This document shows, piece after piece, positions 47,773 through 56,995 of a stretch of DNA of 64,000 nucleotides (its first letter is position 1; each line of letters begins with the position of its first letter). A program made the position numbers and the translations under genes. Source of the stretch: Paracoccus sanguinis (GTDB taxonomy: Bacteria; Pseudomonadota; Alphaproteobacteria; Rhodobacterales; Rhodobacteraceae); the NCBI RefSeq assembly GCF_900106665.1, contig NZ_FNNA01000002.1:310001-374000 (forward strand), read 5' to 3'. Below the pieces are notes generated by a model. It saw nothing but the letters and a program-made list of their open reading frames with translations. It did not search any database and had not been told where the DNA came from.

Positions 47773-48540
47773 ATGAAATCCGTGCTCACCGCCGCGGCGC
47801 TTGCCGCCGCCGCCGCCCTGCCGCTGACCGCCCTGCCGGCCGCCGCCTTCGACCCGGCGCAGATGACCGACGCCGAGCGCGAGGCCTTCGGCGCCGCCGT
47901 CCGCGACTACATCATGGACCACCCCGAGGTGCTGATCGAGGCGGTGAACAAGATGGAAGCCCAGCGCCTGGCCGACGAGGCCAAGAACGACCGCGTGCTG
48001 GTCGAGACGCACAAGGCCGCGATCTTCGACGACGGCCACTCGTGGGTCGGCGGCAACCCCAAGGGCGACCTGACCGTGGTCGAGTTCATCGACTATCGCT
48101 GCGGCTACTGCCGCAAGATCGCCCCCGAGGTCGACGCGCTGGTCGAGAAGGACGGCAACATCCGCTTGATCCTCAAGGAGTTCCCGATCCTCGGGCAAGA
48201 GAGCGAGCTCGCCTCGCGCTATGCCATCGCGGTCCGCCAGATCGCCGGCGACGCGGCCTACAAGACGGCGCACGACAAGCTCTACGAGATCCGCGGGGCG
48301 GTGACGCTCGAGTCGCTCGGGGCGCTGGCGAAGGATCAGGGGCTCGACTCGCAAGCGATCATCCAGCGGATGAACACCGAAGAGGTGACGGCCGAGATCC
48401 GCGCCAACCGGCAGCTGGCCGAGCAGATGCAGATCATGGGCACGCCGACCTTCGTGATCGGCCCCGAACTGCTGCGCGGCATCCCCTCGAGCGGGCTCGA
48501 GGCCGCCGTGACGCAGATCCGCGCCGAAGCGAAAGGCTGA
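47773..48540 (+). CDS. DsbA-family thiol:disulfide oxidoreductase
   Basis: 255-residue periplasmic protein. A signal peptide is cleaved near residue 25. The redox motif is Cys110-GY-Cys113 (DYRCGYCRK), with the cis-Pro in MGTPTFVIG near residue 223. An N-terminal helical extension (residues 27-85) is the ScsC/Com1 style. It forms, isomerises or reduces disulfides in exported proteins. ATG at 47773 follows AAAGGA. A UUCG-type hairpin lies just after the stop. Confidence 0.9.
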   Translation: MKSVLTAAALAAAAALPLTALPAAAFDPAQMTDAEREAFGAAVRDYIMDHPEVLIEAVNKMEAQRLADEAKNDRVLVETHKAAIFDDGHSWVGGNPKGDLTVVEFIDYRCGYCRKIAPEVDALVEKDGNIRLILKEFPILGQESELASRYAIAVRQIAGDAAYKTAHDKLYEIRGAVTLESLGALAKDQGLDSQAIIQRMNTEEVTAEIRANRQLAEQMQIMGTPTFVIGPELLRGIPSSGLEAAVTQIRAEAKG

Positions 48541-48547
48541 GGTCTGA

Positions 48548-48565
48548 GGGGGGCTTCGGCCCCTC
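48548..48565. terminator. Bidirectional hairpin between convergent genes
   Basis: GGGGC-TTCG-GCCCC plus outer pairs, a stable tetraloop stem, in the 48-bp gap between the dsbA-like and araC-type stops. Confidence 0.6.
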
Positions 48566-48588
48566 GACCCCGACGGAAACCTGCCCTC

Positions 48589-49554
48589 TCAGCCCGCCAT
48601 GCGCGCCCGGTACGCGCCCGGCGGGCAGCCCGTCGCCCGGGCAAAGGCGCGGCAGAAGGCGGCTTCCGAGCTGTAGCCGCTCTCTTCGGCCAGCGCGCCG
48701 ATCGAGACATCCGCGCGGGCCAGCCGCTCGCGCGCCAGCAGCAGGCGCCAGTAGCGCAGATAGGACATCGGCGTGCGGCCCAACCGGGCGCCGAAGCGCG
48801 CCGCGATGACGCTGCGTGAGGCCCCGGCCTCGCGCGCCAGCAGCGCCACCGTCCAGGGCCGCGCCGGGTCGGCGTGCATCAGCCCGAGACAGCGCCCCAC
48901 CACCGGATCGCGGATCGCCGAAAGCCAGCCGGTCGTCCCCCGCGGCTCGGCCAGCAACTGCCGGCGCAGCACCTCGATCAGCGCGAGTTCGGTGAGCCGC
49001 TCGAGGATTGCCGTGCCGCCCCCCTGCGGCGCGTCCACCTCGGCCACGATGCGGGCCACGATGGGGGCAAGCCAGTCGTCGCCGCCCGCCGTGGCGACAA
49101 GCACCAGTTCGGGCAGGGCCGCGCGGAAGGGGCCGAAGGACAGCGCCTCGCAGCGGACGTAGCCGCAGAGGATGCGGACCACCCGCTCGCCCCCGCCGAA
49201 CCGCAGCACCGGGGTCTCGCGCCACGGGCCCGGGGGCAGCGCCCCGCCGGGGTCGATCTCGGGCCCGCCCGCGCCGGCGCCGATGCGGTGGGGCGTGCCG
49301 AACGGAAACGCCGCGATGTCGCCCGCGCGCAGGGTTCGCCGCTGCCCGCCCATCTCGAGCCAGCAAGTCCCCTCGGCGAGGATATGGAAGCTGACCGCGT
49401 CGTGCGGCTTCCACGCGGCGGGGGTCGCGTCCGTCTCCCAGTCGCCGGAGGGCATGTAGCAGTACTGCATCGAGTCGGTGATCCGCACCCGCCGCAAGGC
49501 CGCGGCCAGCAGCGCCGCGGCGGGCTCGGGCGGCAGGTCCGGCGTTGCGATCAA
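48589..49554 (-). CDS. AraC family regulator (cupin-6 type)
   Basis: 321-residue regulator. The N-terminal half is a cupin (YMPSGDWETD, FPFGTPHRIG), and the C-terminal double HTH lies near residues 215-315 (LAREAGASRSVIAARF, then LAEESGYSSEAAFCRAF). TTG at 49554 is preferred because cupin homology starts there and it leaves room for a promoter; an ATG at 49617 would leave only 22 bp to the divergent dsrE-like gene. It probably controls that gene. The ligand is unknown. Confidence 0.87.
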   Translation of the reverse strand: MIATPDLPPEPAAALLAAALRRVRITDSMQYCYMPSGDWETDATPAAWKPHDAVSFHILAEGTCWLEMGGQRRTLRAGDIAAFPFGTPHRIGAGAGGPEIDPGGALPPGPWRETPVLRFGGGERVVRILCGYVRCEALSFGPFRAALPELVLVATAGGDDWLAPIVARIVAEVDAPQGGGTAILERLTELALIEVLRRQLLAEPRGTTGWLSAIRDPVVGRCLGLMHADPARPWTVALLAREAGASRSVIAARFGARLGRTPMSYLRYWRLLLARERLARADVSIGALAEESGYSSEAAFCRAFARATGCPPGAYRARMAG

Positions 49555-49639
49555 GCTTTCCGGTCTCGCGGCCAAAGCCGGACCCTTCGGACAAGGCGCA
49601 TACTCGGCGCGGAACATCCTGAGCAAAAGGAAACCTATC

Positions 49640-50008
49640 ATGGATGCGACGACCGACAAACTGGTGATCGTGATGACGAAGGGCATCGACTCAGAGCTGT
49701 CGTCGGTGGCCTTCACCCTCGCCAACGGCGCCCAGACGGCGGGGATGGAGGTTTTCGTCTTTCTGACCAGCGCCGCCGTGGACCTGGTCCGGCGCAAGGG
49801 CCACGCCCTGACCCACGTGCCGCCGCTCGAGCCGCTGGCGAGCCTCGTCAGCGCGTTTCAGGCCCGCGGCGGCACGATCTGGGCCTGCCCGCCCTGCGTG
49901 ACGTCCCGCGACTACGAGGCCGGCGACCTGATCGACGGGGTGGAGATCAAGGGCGCCAGCGCGATGTTCGCCGAGGTCCGGGCAGGCGCGGCCACGCTGT
50001 CGTTCTGA
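49640..50008 (+). CDS. DsrE/DsrF-like sulfur-carrier family protein
   Basis: 122-residue cytoplasmic protein with the DsrE fold: VIVMTKGIDSELSSVAFTLANGA at the start and WACPPCVTSRDY near residue 82 (Cys83, Cys86). Cys in this loop can carry sulfur in persulfide transfer. Divergent from an AraC gene, so probably inducible. No other sulfur-oxidation genes lie next to it, although a sulfate importer starts 1 kb on. Role uncertain. Confidence 0.82.
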   Translation: MDATTDKLVIVMTKGIDSELSSVAFTLANGAQTAGMEVFVFLTSAAVDLVRRKGHALTHVPPLEPLASLVSAFQARGGTIWACPPCVTSRDYEAGDLIDGVEIKGASAMFAEVRAGAATLSF

Positions 50009-50332
50009 AGGGGACGGCACCGCAGGGGTTGGCGGCGGGACCGGGCGTGGGGGGTGGGGTGGCCGTCCCCGGCGCCCGTGCCTCGTTGGCTTCCAGTGAA
50101 GGGGTTGCGGACGCGACCTGCCCACCGCGCCCACGGTTTGACCGCTGGGACCCGACCGGCGCCGCGCTGCAGCCGACACGGGGTGCGACGCGCATGAGCG
50201 CCGCGCTAGCGCGCCCCCCTCCCTCGCTTCCCCCGGCTGGCATTCCGCCACGTCGCCCCCTATCTGCTGATCGTCTTTCACCAACAGACCCGCTTGCTTG
50301 CGTCCCGGCCGGCGTCTGCCTAGGGCTAGCCC
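50009..50332. other. Gene-free stretch before the Rrf2 gene
   Basis: 324 bp, GC-rich. No protein or RNA gene could be supported. A TTGCGT ... TAGGGC pair with 17-bp spacing just before the ATG is a possible weak promoter for the Rrf2 gene. Confidence 0.4.
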
Positions 50333-50788
50333 ATGATCACGCAGAAGATGAAATACGCGCTCAAGGCGCTGCTGGTGCTGGCTGACGAGGCCGCCAGCGG
50401 CGCGCCGCAGGCGCTGTCCATCGAGCAGGTCGCCAAGCGCGCCGGAACCCCCAAGCGGTTTCTCGAACACATCCTGCTCGAGATCCGCGACGCGGGCGTG
50501 ATCGCCTCGCGGCGCGGCCGGGCGGGGGGGTATCTGCTCGCGCAGCCGCCGTCCGAGGTAAAGCTCGCCGATCTGCTGCGGCTGATCGACGGGCCGCTCG
50601 CGCCCCTGCCCTGCCTGTCGCGTACCGCCTATCAGCGCTGCCCCGACTGCACGGATGAAGAAACGTGCCGCATCCGCCGGACCTTTGCGGACGTGTTCTC
50701 GGGCTATCTGCAGATCATCGATTCGCTGACGCTGGCCGACCTGATGCGCTCGGACGCGCTGTCTGCACAGGTCATCGCCGACGCCTGA
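50333..50788 (+). CDS. Rrf2 family transcriptional regulator
   Basis: 151-residue regulator. Winged HTH at residues 3-70 ([35 protein letters not shown]). Four Cys follow (Cys94, 103, 106, 112), spaced C-x8-C-x2-C-x5-C; IscR/NsrR-like members use Cys to hold an Fe-S cluster, but this spacing differs. It lies 239 bp upstream of the sulfate importer on the same strand, so it may sense sulfur or redox status and control that operon. Target and cluster are inferred. Confidence 0.88.
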   Translation: MITQKMKYALKALLVLADEAASGAPQALSIEQVAKRAGTPKRFLEHILLEIRDAGVIASRRGRAGGYLLAQPPSEVKLADLLRLIDGPLAPLPCLSRTAYQRCPDCTDEETCRIRRTFADVFSGYLQIIDSLTLADLMRSDALSAQVIADA

Positions 50789-50919
50789 CCGGCCCGGCGA
50801 CCGGAACCAAAACCTCCCCGCGCCCCGCTCTGGCGGTCATTCGTCCCGCGCCCGCCCGCCGGGCGAGGGTCCGCGCCTGCGGTCCGGCAGCCGCCGCGAC
50901 GAATCTCCCTTTCTTAATC

Positions 50920-50980
50920 ACGACAAGAAAAGCCGATATTTTTTACTTGCTAAAGACGACAGGTGAGGTCGATATTTATC
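50920..50980 (+). promoter_or_regulatory. AT-rich promoter with two direct repeats upstream of the sulfate operon
   Basis: Two 22-bp copies (ACGACAAGAAAAGCCGATATTT at heart; 50920-50941 and 50956-50977) match at 17 positions and are 36 bp apart. They lie within an unusually AT-rich island. TTGCTA at 50947 and GATATT at 50971, 18 bp apart, could be -35 and -10. This fits regulator binding at the sbp promoter, perhaps by the Rrf2 protein. Confidence 0.55.
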
Positions 50981-51027
50981 GGGCAAGCCGGCCCTGCGGC
51001 CCGCGCAGCTCAAGAAGGAATGACCCG

Positions 51028-52095
51028 ATGGACCGTCCCACCCTTGGCTCTATCGCCCCCCGCCCGGCCCCGCTGACCACCGCCGAGATCATGGCGCCGC
51101 TGGCGCGACTGCGGCCGCTGATCGGCTGGGGCGTGATCGCCGCAGCCCTGGCGCTCGGCCTCGGTCAGGCCCGCGCCGAGTCGCTGCTCAACGTCAGCTA
51201 CGACCCGACGCGCGAGCTTTACCGCGACATCAACGCCGCCTTCGCCGACTACTGGACCGCACAGGGCCACGACGCCCCGCAGATCGAGACGAGCCACGGC
51301 GGCTCGGGCGCGCAGGCGCGCGCGGTGGTCGAGGGGCTGGGCGCGCAGGTGGTCACGCTGGCGCTCGCCTCGGACATCGACCGCATCGCCGCGGCGGGCA
51401 AGCTGCCGGCCGATTGGCAGAAGCGGCTGCCGCACAACTCCTCGCCCTACACCTCGACGATCGTGTTCCTCGTCCGCGAGGGGAACCCCAAGGGCATCAA
51501 GGACTGGGGCGATCTCGTCGCCGACGGCGTGCAGGTCATCACCCCGAACCCCAAGACGTCGGGCGGGGCGCGCTGGAACTACCTCGCCGCCTGGGCCTGG
51601 GCCGAGCGCAACGGCCAGGACCCCAAGGAGTTCGTGGGCAAGCTGTTCCGCAACGTGCCCGTCCTCGACTCGGGCGCCCGCGGCGCCACCACCACCTTCT
51701 CGCAGCGCGGCATCGGCGACGTTCTGCTCGCGTGGGAGAACGAGGCCTATCTGGCGCTCGCCGAGCTCGGCGACGACAAGTTCGACATCGTGGTGCCCTC
51801 GGTCTCGGTGCTGGCCGAGCCGCCGGTCGCGGTGGTGGACGCCAACATCACCAGCGACGCCCAGCGCGAGCTGGCGCAGGGGTATCTCGACTTCCTCTAT
51901 TCGCCGCAGGGGCAGGCGCTGGCGTGGAAGCACTACTACCGCGCCTGGGACACCTCGGCCGCGGCGCCCGAGGACGTGGCCCGCTTCCCCAAGATCGACC
52001 TCGTCGACATCTCGCACTTCGGCGGCTGGGCCAAGGCGCAGCCCGAGCACTTCGGCGACGGCGGCATCTTCGACCAGATCTACGTGCCGAAATGA
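51028..52095 (+). CDS. sbp: Sulfate ABC transporter substrate-binding protein
   Basis: 355-residue periplasmic protein. A long N-terminal tail and signal ([20 protein letters not shown]) precede the mature start at [14 protein letters not shown], the Sbp/CysP opening. [12 protein letters not shown] near residue 92 and [20 protein letters not shown] near residue 172 line the sulfate site. ATG at 51028 follows AAGGAA. It binds sulfate or thiosulfate for the CysTWA importer; the stop overlaps cysT by ATGA. Confidence 0.95.
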   Translation: MDRPTLGSIAPRPAPLTTAEIMAPLARLRPLIGWGVIAAALALGLGQARAESLLNVSYDPTRELYRDINAAFADYWTAQGHDAPQIETSHGGSGAQARAVVEGLGAQVVTLALASDIDRIAAAGKLPADWQKRLPHNSSPYTSTIVFLVREGNPKGIKDWGDLVADGVQVITPNPKTSGGARWNYLAAWAWAERNGQDPKEFVGKLFRNVPVLDSGARGATTTFSQRGIGDVLLAWENEAYLALAELGDDKFDIVVPSVSVLAEPPVAVVDANITSDAQRELAQGYLDFLYSPQGQALAWKHYYRAWDTSAAAPEDVARFPKIDLVDISHFGGWAKAQPEHFGDGGIFDQIYVPK

Positions 52096-52931
52096 GCCGA
52101 GGGCCGTTCCGCCAGCCCTCACCCATGCCGGGCTTCGGCCCGGCGATGGGGATCACGGTCGCCATGCTCTCGATCGTGGTGCTGCTGCCGATCGGCGCCC
52201 TGCTGCTCAAGGGCGCCGACTACGGGGCGGCGGGCATCTGGGCCACCGTCAACCGCGAGCGCGTGTGGCGGGCGCTCTGGCTGTCGTTCCGGCTGTCGTT
52301 CCTCGCCGCGCTCTTCAACCTCGTCTTCGGCGTGGTGCTGGCGTGGGTGCTGTCGCGCTATCGCTTCCCGGGCCGACGGCTGCTGGACGCTGCGGTGGAC
52401 CTGCCCTTCGCGCTGCCCACCGCCGTCGCGGGGATCGCGCTGACCGCGCTCTACGCCCCGAACGGGGTCTTCGGCGCGGCGCTGGCGCCGCTCGGGATCA
52501 AGATCGCCTATTCGCAATGGGGCATCCTGATCGCCCTGATCTTCGTCGGCCTGCCTTTCGTCACCCGCACCGTCCAGCCGGTCATCGAAGAGATCGACCG
52601 CGAGGTCGAGGAGGCGTCGGCCACGCTCGGCGCCTCGCGGCTGACCACGCTGCGCAAGGTGATCCTGCCGATGCTGGCGCCGGCCGCGCTGACCGGCTTT
52701 GCCCTCGCGCTGGCGCGGGCGGTGGGCGAATACGGCTCGGTCATCTTCATCGCCGGCAACATCCCGCTGGTGACCGAGATCGCCCCCCTGCTGATCGTCA
52801 TCCAGCTGGAAGAGTTCAACTATGACGCCGCCGCCGCCATCGGCATCGTCATGCTGCTGATCTCGTTCGCGCTGCTTCTGGCGATCAACCTCATCCAGAT
52901 CTGGAGCCGGCGGAGGATCGGCTATGTCTGA
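52092..52931 (+). CDS. cysT: Sulfate ABC transporter permease CysT
   Basis: 279-residue inner-membrane permease. Six helices; the EAA loop [18 protein letters not shown] lies near residue 175. ATG at 52092 overlaps the sbp stop, and its own stop overlaps cysW by 8 bases. It forms the channel with CysW. Confidence 0.94.
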   Translation: MSRGPFRQPSPMPGFGPAMGITVAMLSIVVLLPIGALLLKGADYGAAGIWATVNRERVWRALWLSFRLSFLAALFNLVFGVVLAWVLSRYRFPGRRLLDAAVDLPFALPTAVAGIALTALYAPNGVFGAALAPLGIKIAYSQWGILIALIFVGLPFVTRTVQPVIEEIDREVEEASATLGASRLTTLRKVILPMLAPAALTGFALALARAVGEYGSVIFIAGNIPLVTEIAPLLIVIQLEEFNYDAAAAIGIVMLLISFALLLAINLIQIWSRRRIGYV

Positions 52932-53817
52932 CCTGTCCCTGACCCACCCCGCGCCCCGCCCGCCCAAGGCGGGCCGCTTCCGCGCCCCCACCGACGAGGC
53001 CCCGGCCGCGCGCCGGGCGCTGATCCTCGTCTCGGTGCTGGGGCTCGCGGTGCTGGTGCTGGCCCCGCTGGTCACGGTCTTCGCCGAGGCACTCGCGCGC
53101 GGCGTGGGCCCGGCGCTGGCCAGCCTCGCCGATCCGAAGGCCTGGCCCGCGATCCGCCTGACGCTGATCGTCGCGGCCATCGCGGTGCCGCTGAACGCCC
53201 TCTTCGGGCTCGCCGCGGCCTGGGCGATCACCAAGTTCGACTTTCGCGGCAAGGCGGTGCTCATCACCCTTATCGACCTGCCATTCTCGGTCAGCCCGGT
53301 GGTGGCGGGGCTCTGCATCGTGCTGACCTTCGGGGCCAACTCGCTGATCGGCGGCTGGTTGGTGGCGCACGGGTTTCCCATCGTCTTCGCCCTGCCGGGC
53401 ATCGTGCTGGCGACGATGTTCGTCACCTTCCCCTTCGTCGCCCGCGAGCTGATCCCGGTGATGATCGAGCAGGGCCGCGCCGAAGAGGAAGCCGCCCTGA
53501 CCCTCGGCGCCTCGGGCTGGCGGGTGTTCCGCACCGTGACCCTGCCCAACATCCGCTGGGCGCTGCTTTACGGCGTGCTGCTCTGCAACGCCCGCGCGAT
53601 GGGCGAGTTCGGGGCGGTCGCGGTCGTCTCGGGCAAGATCCGCGGCAAGACCGCGACCATGCCGATCACCATCGAGATGCTCTACAACGAATACCTGTCG
53701 GTCGCCGCGTTCTCGATGGCGGCGACGCTGGGCGTCCTCGGGCTGGTGACGCTGATGATCAAGACGCTGCTGGAAATCCGCCACGCCGACGCGCTCGCCG
53801 CGCAGCGCCGGCATTGA
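52924..53817 (+). CDS. cysW: Sulfate ABC transporter permease CysW
   Basis: 297-residue inner-membrane permease. A polar N-terminus (residues 1-30) is followed by six helices, and the EAA loop [19 protein letters not shown] lies near residue 190. The ATG at 52924 lies inside the cysT end. Second half of the sulfate channel. Confidence 0.94.
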   Translation: MSDLSLTHPAPRPPKAGRFRAPTDEAPAARRALILVSVLGLAVLVLAPLVTVFAEALARGVGPALASLADPKAWPAIRLTLIVAAIAVPLNALFGLAAAWAITKFDFRGKAVLITLIDLPFSVSPVVAGLCIVLTFGANSLIGGWLVAHGFPIVFALPGIVLATMFVTFPFVARELIPVMIEQGRAEEEAALTLGASGWRVFRTVTLPNIRWALLYGVLLCNARAMGEFGAVAVVSGKIRGKTATMPITIEMLYNEYLSVAAFSMAATLGVLGLVTLMIKTLLEIRHADALAAQRRH

Positions 53818-53833
53818 GAGGGGAGAGAGGCTC

Positions 53834-54553
53834 ATGCTGATCGAGATCGACGAAATCTCAAAGCAGTTCGGGACCACCGCGGCGCTGCATCCCGTGTCGC
53901 TGACCATCCCCGGCGGCGCGCTCGTCGCGCTGCTGGGGCCGTCGGGGTCAGGCAAGACGACGCTGCTGCGCATCCTCGGGGGCCTCGAATACCCGACCGC
54001 GGGGCGGGTGCTGTTCGAGGGGCAGGACGCGACCGGGATGACCGTGCAGGAACGCCGCGCGGGCTTCGTCTTCCAGTCCTATGCGCTCTTCCGGCACATG
54101 ACGGTGTTCGACAACATCGCCTATGGCCTCGCCGCGCGCCCGCGCGCCACCCGCCCGCCCAAGGCCGAGATCGCCCGCCGCGTGACCCGGCTGCTGGCCC
54201 TGATCCAGCTGCCCCACATCGGCGACCGCTACCCCAGCCAGCTGTCGGGCGGCCAGCGCCAGCGGGTCGCGCTGGCCCGCGCATTGGCCATCGAGCCGCG
54301 GATGCTGCTGCTCGACGAGCCCTTCGGCGCGCTCGACGCCAAGGTGCGCAAGGAACTGCGCCAGGGCCTGCGCGAGATCCACGACGAGACCGGCCTGACC
54401 ACGGTCTTCGTGACCCACGACCAGGACGAAGCGATGGAGCTGGCCGATCTGGTGGTCATCATGTCGATGGGACGGATCGAGCAGATCGGCCGCCCGCAGG
54501 ACATCCGTGCGCGGCCCGCGACGCCTTTCGTGCGCGACTTCATCTCGACCTGA
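53834..54553 (+). CDS. cysA: Sulfate ABC transporter ATP-binding protein CysA (short)
   Basis: 239-residue ATPase. Walker [10 protein letters not shown] near residue 35, signature [13 protein letters not shown] near residue 135, Walker [15 protein letters not shown], then the switch His in [12 protein letters not shown]. It ends about 100 residues earlier than typical CysA (near 340-360), so the C-terminal regulatory TOBE-like domain is absent. The ATG at 53834 follows GAGAGAGG. It powers CysTW. Confidence 0.93.
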   Translation: MLIEIDEISKQFGTTAALHPVSLTIPGGALVALLGPSGSGKTTLLRILGGLEYPTAGRVLFEGQDATGMTVQERRAGFVFQSYALFRHMTVFDNIAYGLAARPRATRPPKAEIARRVTRLLALIQLPHIGDRYPSQLSGGQRQRVALARALAIEPRMLLLDEPFGALDAKVRKELRQGLREIHDETGLTTVFVTHDQDEAMELADLVVIMSMGRIEQIGRPQDIRARPATPFVRDFIST

Positions 54554-54572
54554 GGCCGCTCACCCTCACGGT

Positions 54573-54593
54573 CCGCCCCCGCCCCGGGGGCGG
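54573..54593 (+). terminator. Hairpin downstream of cysA
   Basis: Perfect 8-bp stem CCGCCCCC/GGGGGCGG, five-base loop, 20 bp after the cysA stop. No T run follows, so termination is uncertain. Confidence 0.4.
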
Positions 54594-54692
54594 TCGCCGC
54601 CGACGCGGGCCGCTCCATCGGGCCTGCGTCGCGCCGCTTGTCAGGATCGGAAATCTCGGCCACGCTCGCGGCCGGATGCCCGGGAACCCGAT

Positions 54693-55382
54693 ATGAACCT
54701 GACACCGACCGCGAACGGCCAGCTTTTCGTCTGGACCGACATCGACCCCGCGCATGAGGCGGATTTCAACGCCTGGTACGACCGCGAGCACATGGAGGAG
54801 CGGGTCGCCATCCCCGGAATGCTCTGGGCGCGCCGCTACCGCGCGCACGACGACGCCGCGCGGCGCTATCTGGCGATCTACCGCACCGAGAGCCTCGGCA
54901 CCTTCACCTCGGACGCCTATCGCGCGGCCTTCACCCGGCAGACCGACTGGTCCAACCGCAACTTCGCCCGCATGGACAACACCCAGCGCCGGGTGATGGC
55001 GGTCAGCGCCGAGGCCGGCTTCGGCGCCGGCTGCGCCGTGGCGCTGGCCGAACTGGGCGACGCCACGGCGGGCGACGAGGCCGCCGCGGCCCGCGCCTCC
55101 GACCTCGCCGCAGCGCTCGCCAGCCGGCCCGAGGTGCTGCGCGTGCAGCTGCTCGCGCCCGATCCGGCGCTCTCGACCCCCCTGCCCTCCGAGGCGGGCT
55201 CCGAACGGGTGATGCGGCGGGTGCTGATGGCCGACACGCTCACCCGCGCGGCCGCGGCCGAGCTCGCGGCCGAGCTGCCCGCGCTGGCCGGGGGCGACCT
55301 GCACGGTGCGGGGGCCTTTGACCTGATCTGGTCCCTCGACCACGCCGATCTTTCGGCCCGGCGCGGCGACACCCGCGCCTAA
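54693..55382 (+). CDS. Ferredoxin-fold (DUF4286-like) protein
   Basis: 229 residues, cytoplasmic. The N-terminal WTDIDPAHEADFNAWYDREHMEERVAIPG block (seen in part as FNAWYDREHMEER near residue 28) fits dimeric alpha/beta-barrel proteins of the EthD/DUF4286 type; it seems duplicated, with a second half after residue 110. No catalytic residues were identified. It precedes the TRAP transporter by 50 bp on the same strand, so it may handle the imported compound. Function unknown. Confidence 0.7.
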   Translation: MNLTPTANGQLFVWTDIDPAHEADFNAWYDREHMEERVAIPGMLWARRYRAHDDAARRYLAIYRTESLGTFTSDAYRAAFTRQTDWSNRNFARMDNTQRRVMAVSAEAGFGAGCAVALAELGDATAGDEAAAARASDLAAALASRPEVLRVQLLAPDPALSTPLPSEAGSERVMRRVLMADTLTRAAAAELAAELPALAGGDLHGAGAFDLIWSLDHADLSARRGDTRA

Positions 55383-55431
55383 CCACAAGACGCGCCGCAA
55401 ACGGCGCCCAACAGGAGAGAGAGAAGAACCA

Positions 55432-56412
55432 ATGCTTCACCGTCTTTTCGCCACCGTGATCCCGGGCGCGCTGATCGGCGCAACGCTGGTCGCCGCCCCG
55501 CTCGCCGCCGAGACCTGGCAGATGTCCGCGCATGACCCGGACGGCAACTTCCACACCGAGAACATCCGCCAGTTCGCCGCCGACGTGGGCGAGAAATCCG
55601 GCGGCGCGCTGACGCTCGACGTCAAGTCGAACGCGGTGCTCTTGTCGCGCACCGACCTCAAGCGCGGGGTGCAGCGCAATGTCGTGCCGATCGGCGAGGT
55701 GCTGATCTCGGCGCTCGCCAACGAGGACCCGATCTACGCCGCCGACTCGGTGCCGCTGCTCGCCACCACCTTCGAGGACGCGAAGAAGCTGTGGGACGCC
55801 TCGAAGCCCGTCTACGAGAAAAAGCTGGCCGGCGAAGGGCTGAAGATCCTGTGGGCCGAGCCGTGGCCGCCGCAGGGGATCTACATGAAGACCCCGATCG
55901 AAAGCGCGGCCGACCTCAAGGGCGTCAAGTTCCGCGCCTACAACCCGACCACCGCGCGCTTTGCCGAGCTGATGGGCGCGGTCCCGGCGACGGTCGCCTC
56001 GGCCGAGATCGGGCAGGCGTTCTCGACCGGGGTGATCTCGGGGATGCTGACCTCGCCGATCACCGGGGTGGACAGCCAGGCGTGGGATTTCGTCAAGCAC
56101 TACTACGACCTGCGGGCGTTCATCCCGAAGAACATGGTGCTGGTGAACCAGGCGGCCTTCGACGCGCTGCCGCCGGAAAGCCAGAAGGCGCTGACCGACG
56201 CCGCCGCCGCCGCCGAGACCCGCGGCTGGGCGATGGCCGAAGAGGCGAACGCCAAGGCCACCGAGACGCTCAAGACCAACGGGATGGAGATCCACGAGCC
56301 GCCGGCCGCGCTGGTCACCGACCTGTCCTCGGTGGGCAAGACCATGGCCGACGAGTGGGTGGCCTCGGGCGGCGAGGGCGTCGCCGAGATCATGCGCGCC
56401 TATCGTCCCTGA
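55432..56412 (+). CDS. dctP: TRAP transporter substrate-binding protein (DctP)
   Basis: 326-residue periplasmic protein. A signal peptide ends near residue 25. The DctP fold follows, with KGVKFRAYNPTTARF near residue 163, whose Arg usually clamps the ligand carboxylate. It delivers an organic acid to DctQM using the ion gradient. The substrate is unknown. RBS GGAGAGAG. Confidence 0.92.
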   Translation: MLHRLFATVIPGALIGATLVAAPLAAETWQMSAHDPDGNFHTENIRQFAADVGEKSGGALTLDVKSNAVLLSRTDLKRGVQRNVVPIGEVLISALANEDPIYAADSVPLLATTFEDAKKLWDASKPVYEKKLAGEGLKILWAEPWPPQGIYMKTPIESAADLKGVKFRAYNPTTARFAELMGAVPATVASAEIGQAFSTGVISGMLTSPITGVDSQAWDFVKHYYDLRAFIPKNMVLVNQAAFDALPPESQKALTDAAAAAETRGWAMAEEANAKATETLKTNGMEIHEPPAALVTDLSSVGKTMADEWVASGGEGVAEIMRAYRP

Positions 56413-56484
56413 CGCCGTCCGGCGCGTCCCCGGCCCGGCCCGGCCGGGCGGCGGACGCGCCCCTCGCATCGCAAAGGCCGTCCG

Positions 56485-56994
56485 ATGGGTGTCACCCGTT
56501 TCCTTTACCGTGCCGCGGGCGCGCTGGCCTGCGTGGCGCTGGCCGGCATCGCCGCGCTGATCCTCGCCCAGATCGCCGCCCGGCTGATGGGCGCGCAGAT
56601 CAAGTCGGCCGACGACTTCGCCGGCTGGATGCTCGCCGCCTCGATGTTTCTGGCCCTGCCGATGACGCTGAACGCGGGCGACCACATCCGCGTCACGGTG
56701 ATCTCTGAATCGCTGCCCGCGGGGGCGCGGCGGGTGCTCGACACCGTGGTGACGGCGCTGGGCGTTGGCCTCATGCTGTGGGCGGCGTGGCACATCCTCG
56801 CCTATGTCCGCGAAAGCTGGGTGTTCGGGGACGTCTCGCAGGGGCTGCTCGCCGTGCCGCTGTGGATCCCGCAGCTGTCGATGGCGGTGGGGATGGTCCT
56901 GCTGGCGGTGGCCCTGGTCGAGCGGCTGTTTCGCCGCCTGACCGGGCGCCCGGTGCCCGAGGACGACCGCGACGCGCAAGGCCACGGAGAGTGA
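56485..56994 (+). CDS. dctQ: TRAP transporter small permease (DctQ)
   Basis: 169-residue inner-membrane protein with four helices, including FAGWMLAASMFLALPMTLNAG near residue 48, a typical DctQ block. It couples DctP with DctM. Its stop is 1 bp before the dctM ATG. Confidence 0.9.
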   Translation: MGVTRFLYRAAGALACVALAGIAALILAQIAARLMGAQIKSADDFAGWMLAASMFLALPMTLNAGDHIRVTVISESLPAGARRVLDTVVTALGVGLMLWAAWHILAYVRESWVFGDVSQGLLAVPLWIPQLSMAVGMVLLAVALVERLFRRLTGRPVPEDDRDAQGHGE

Positions 56995-56995
56995 G

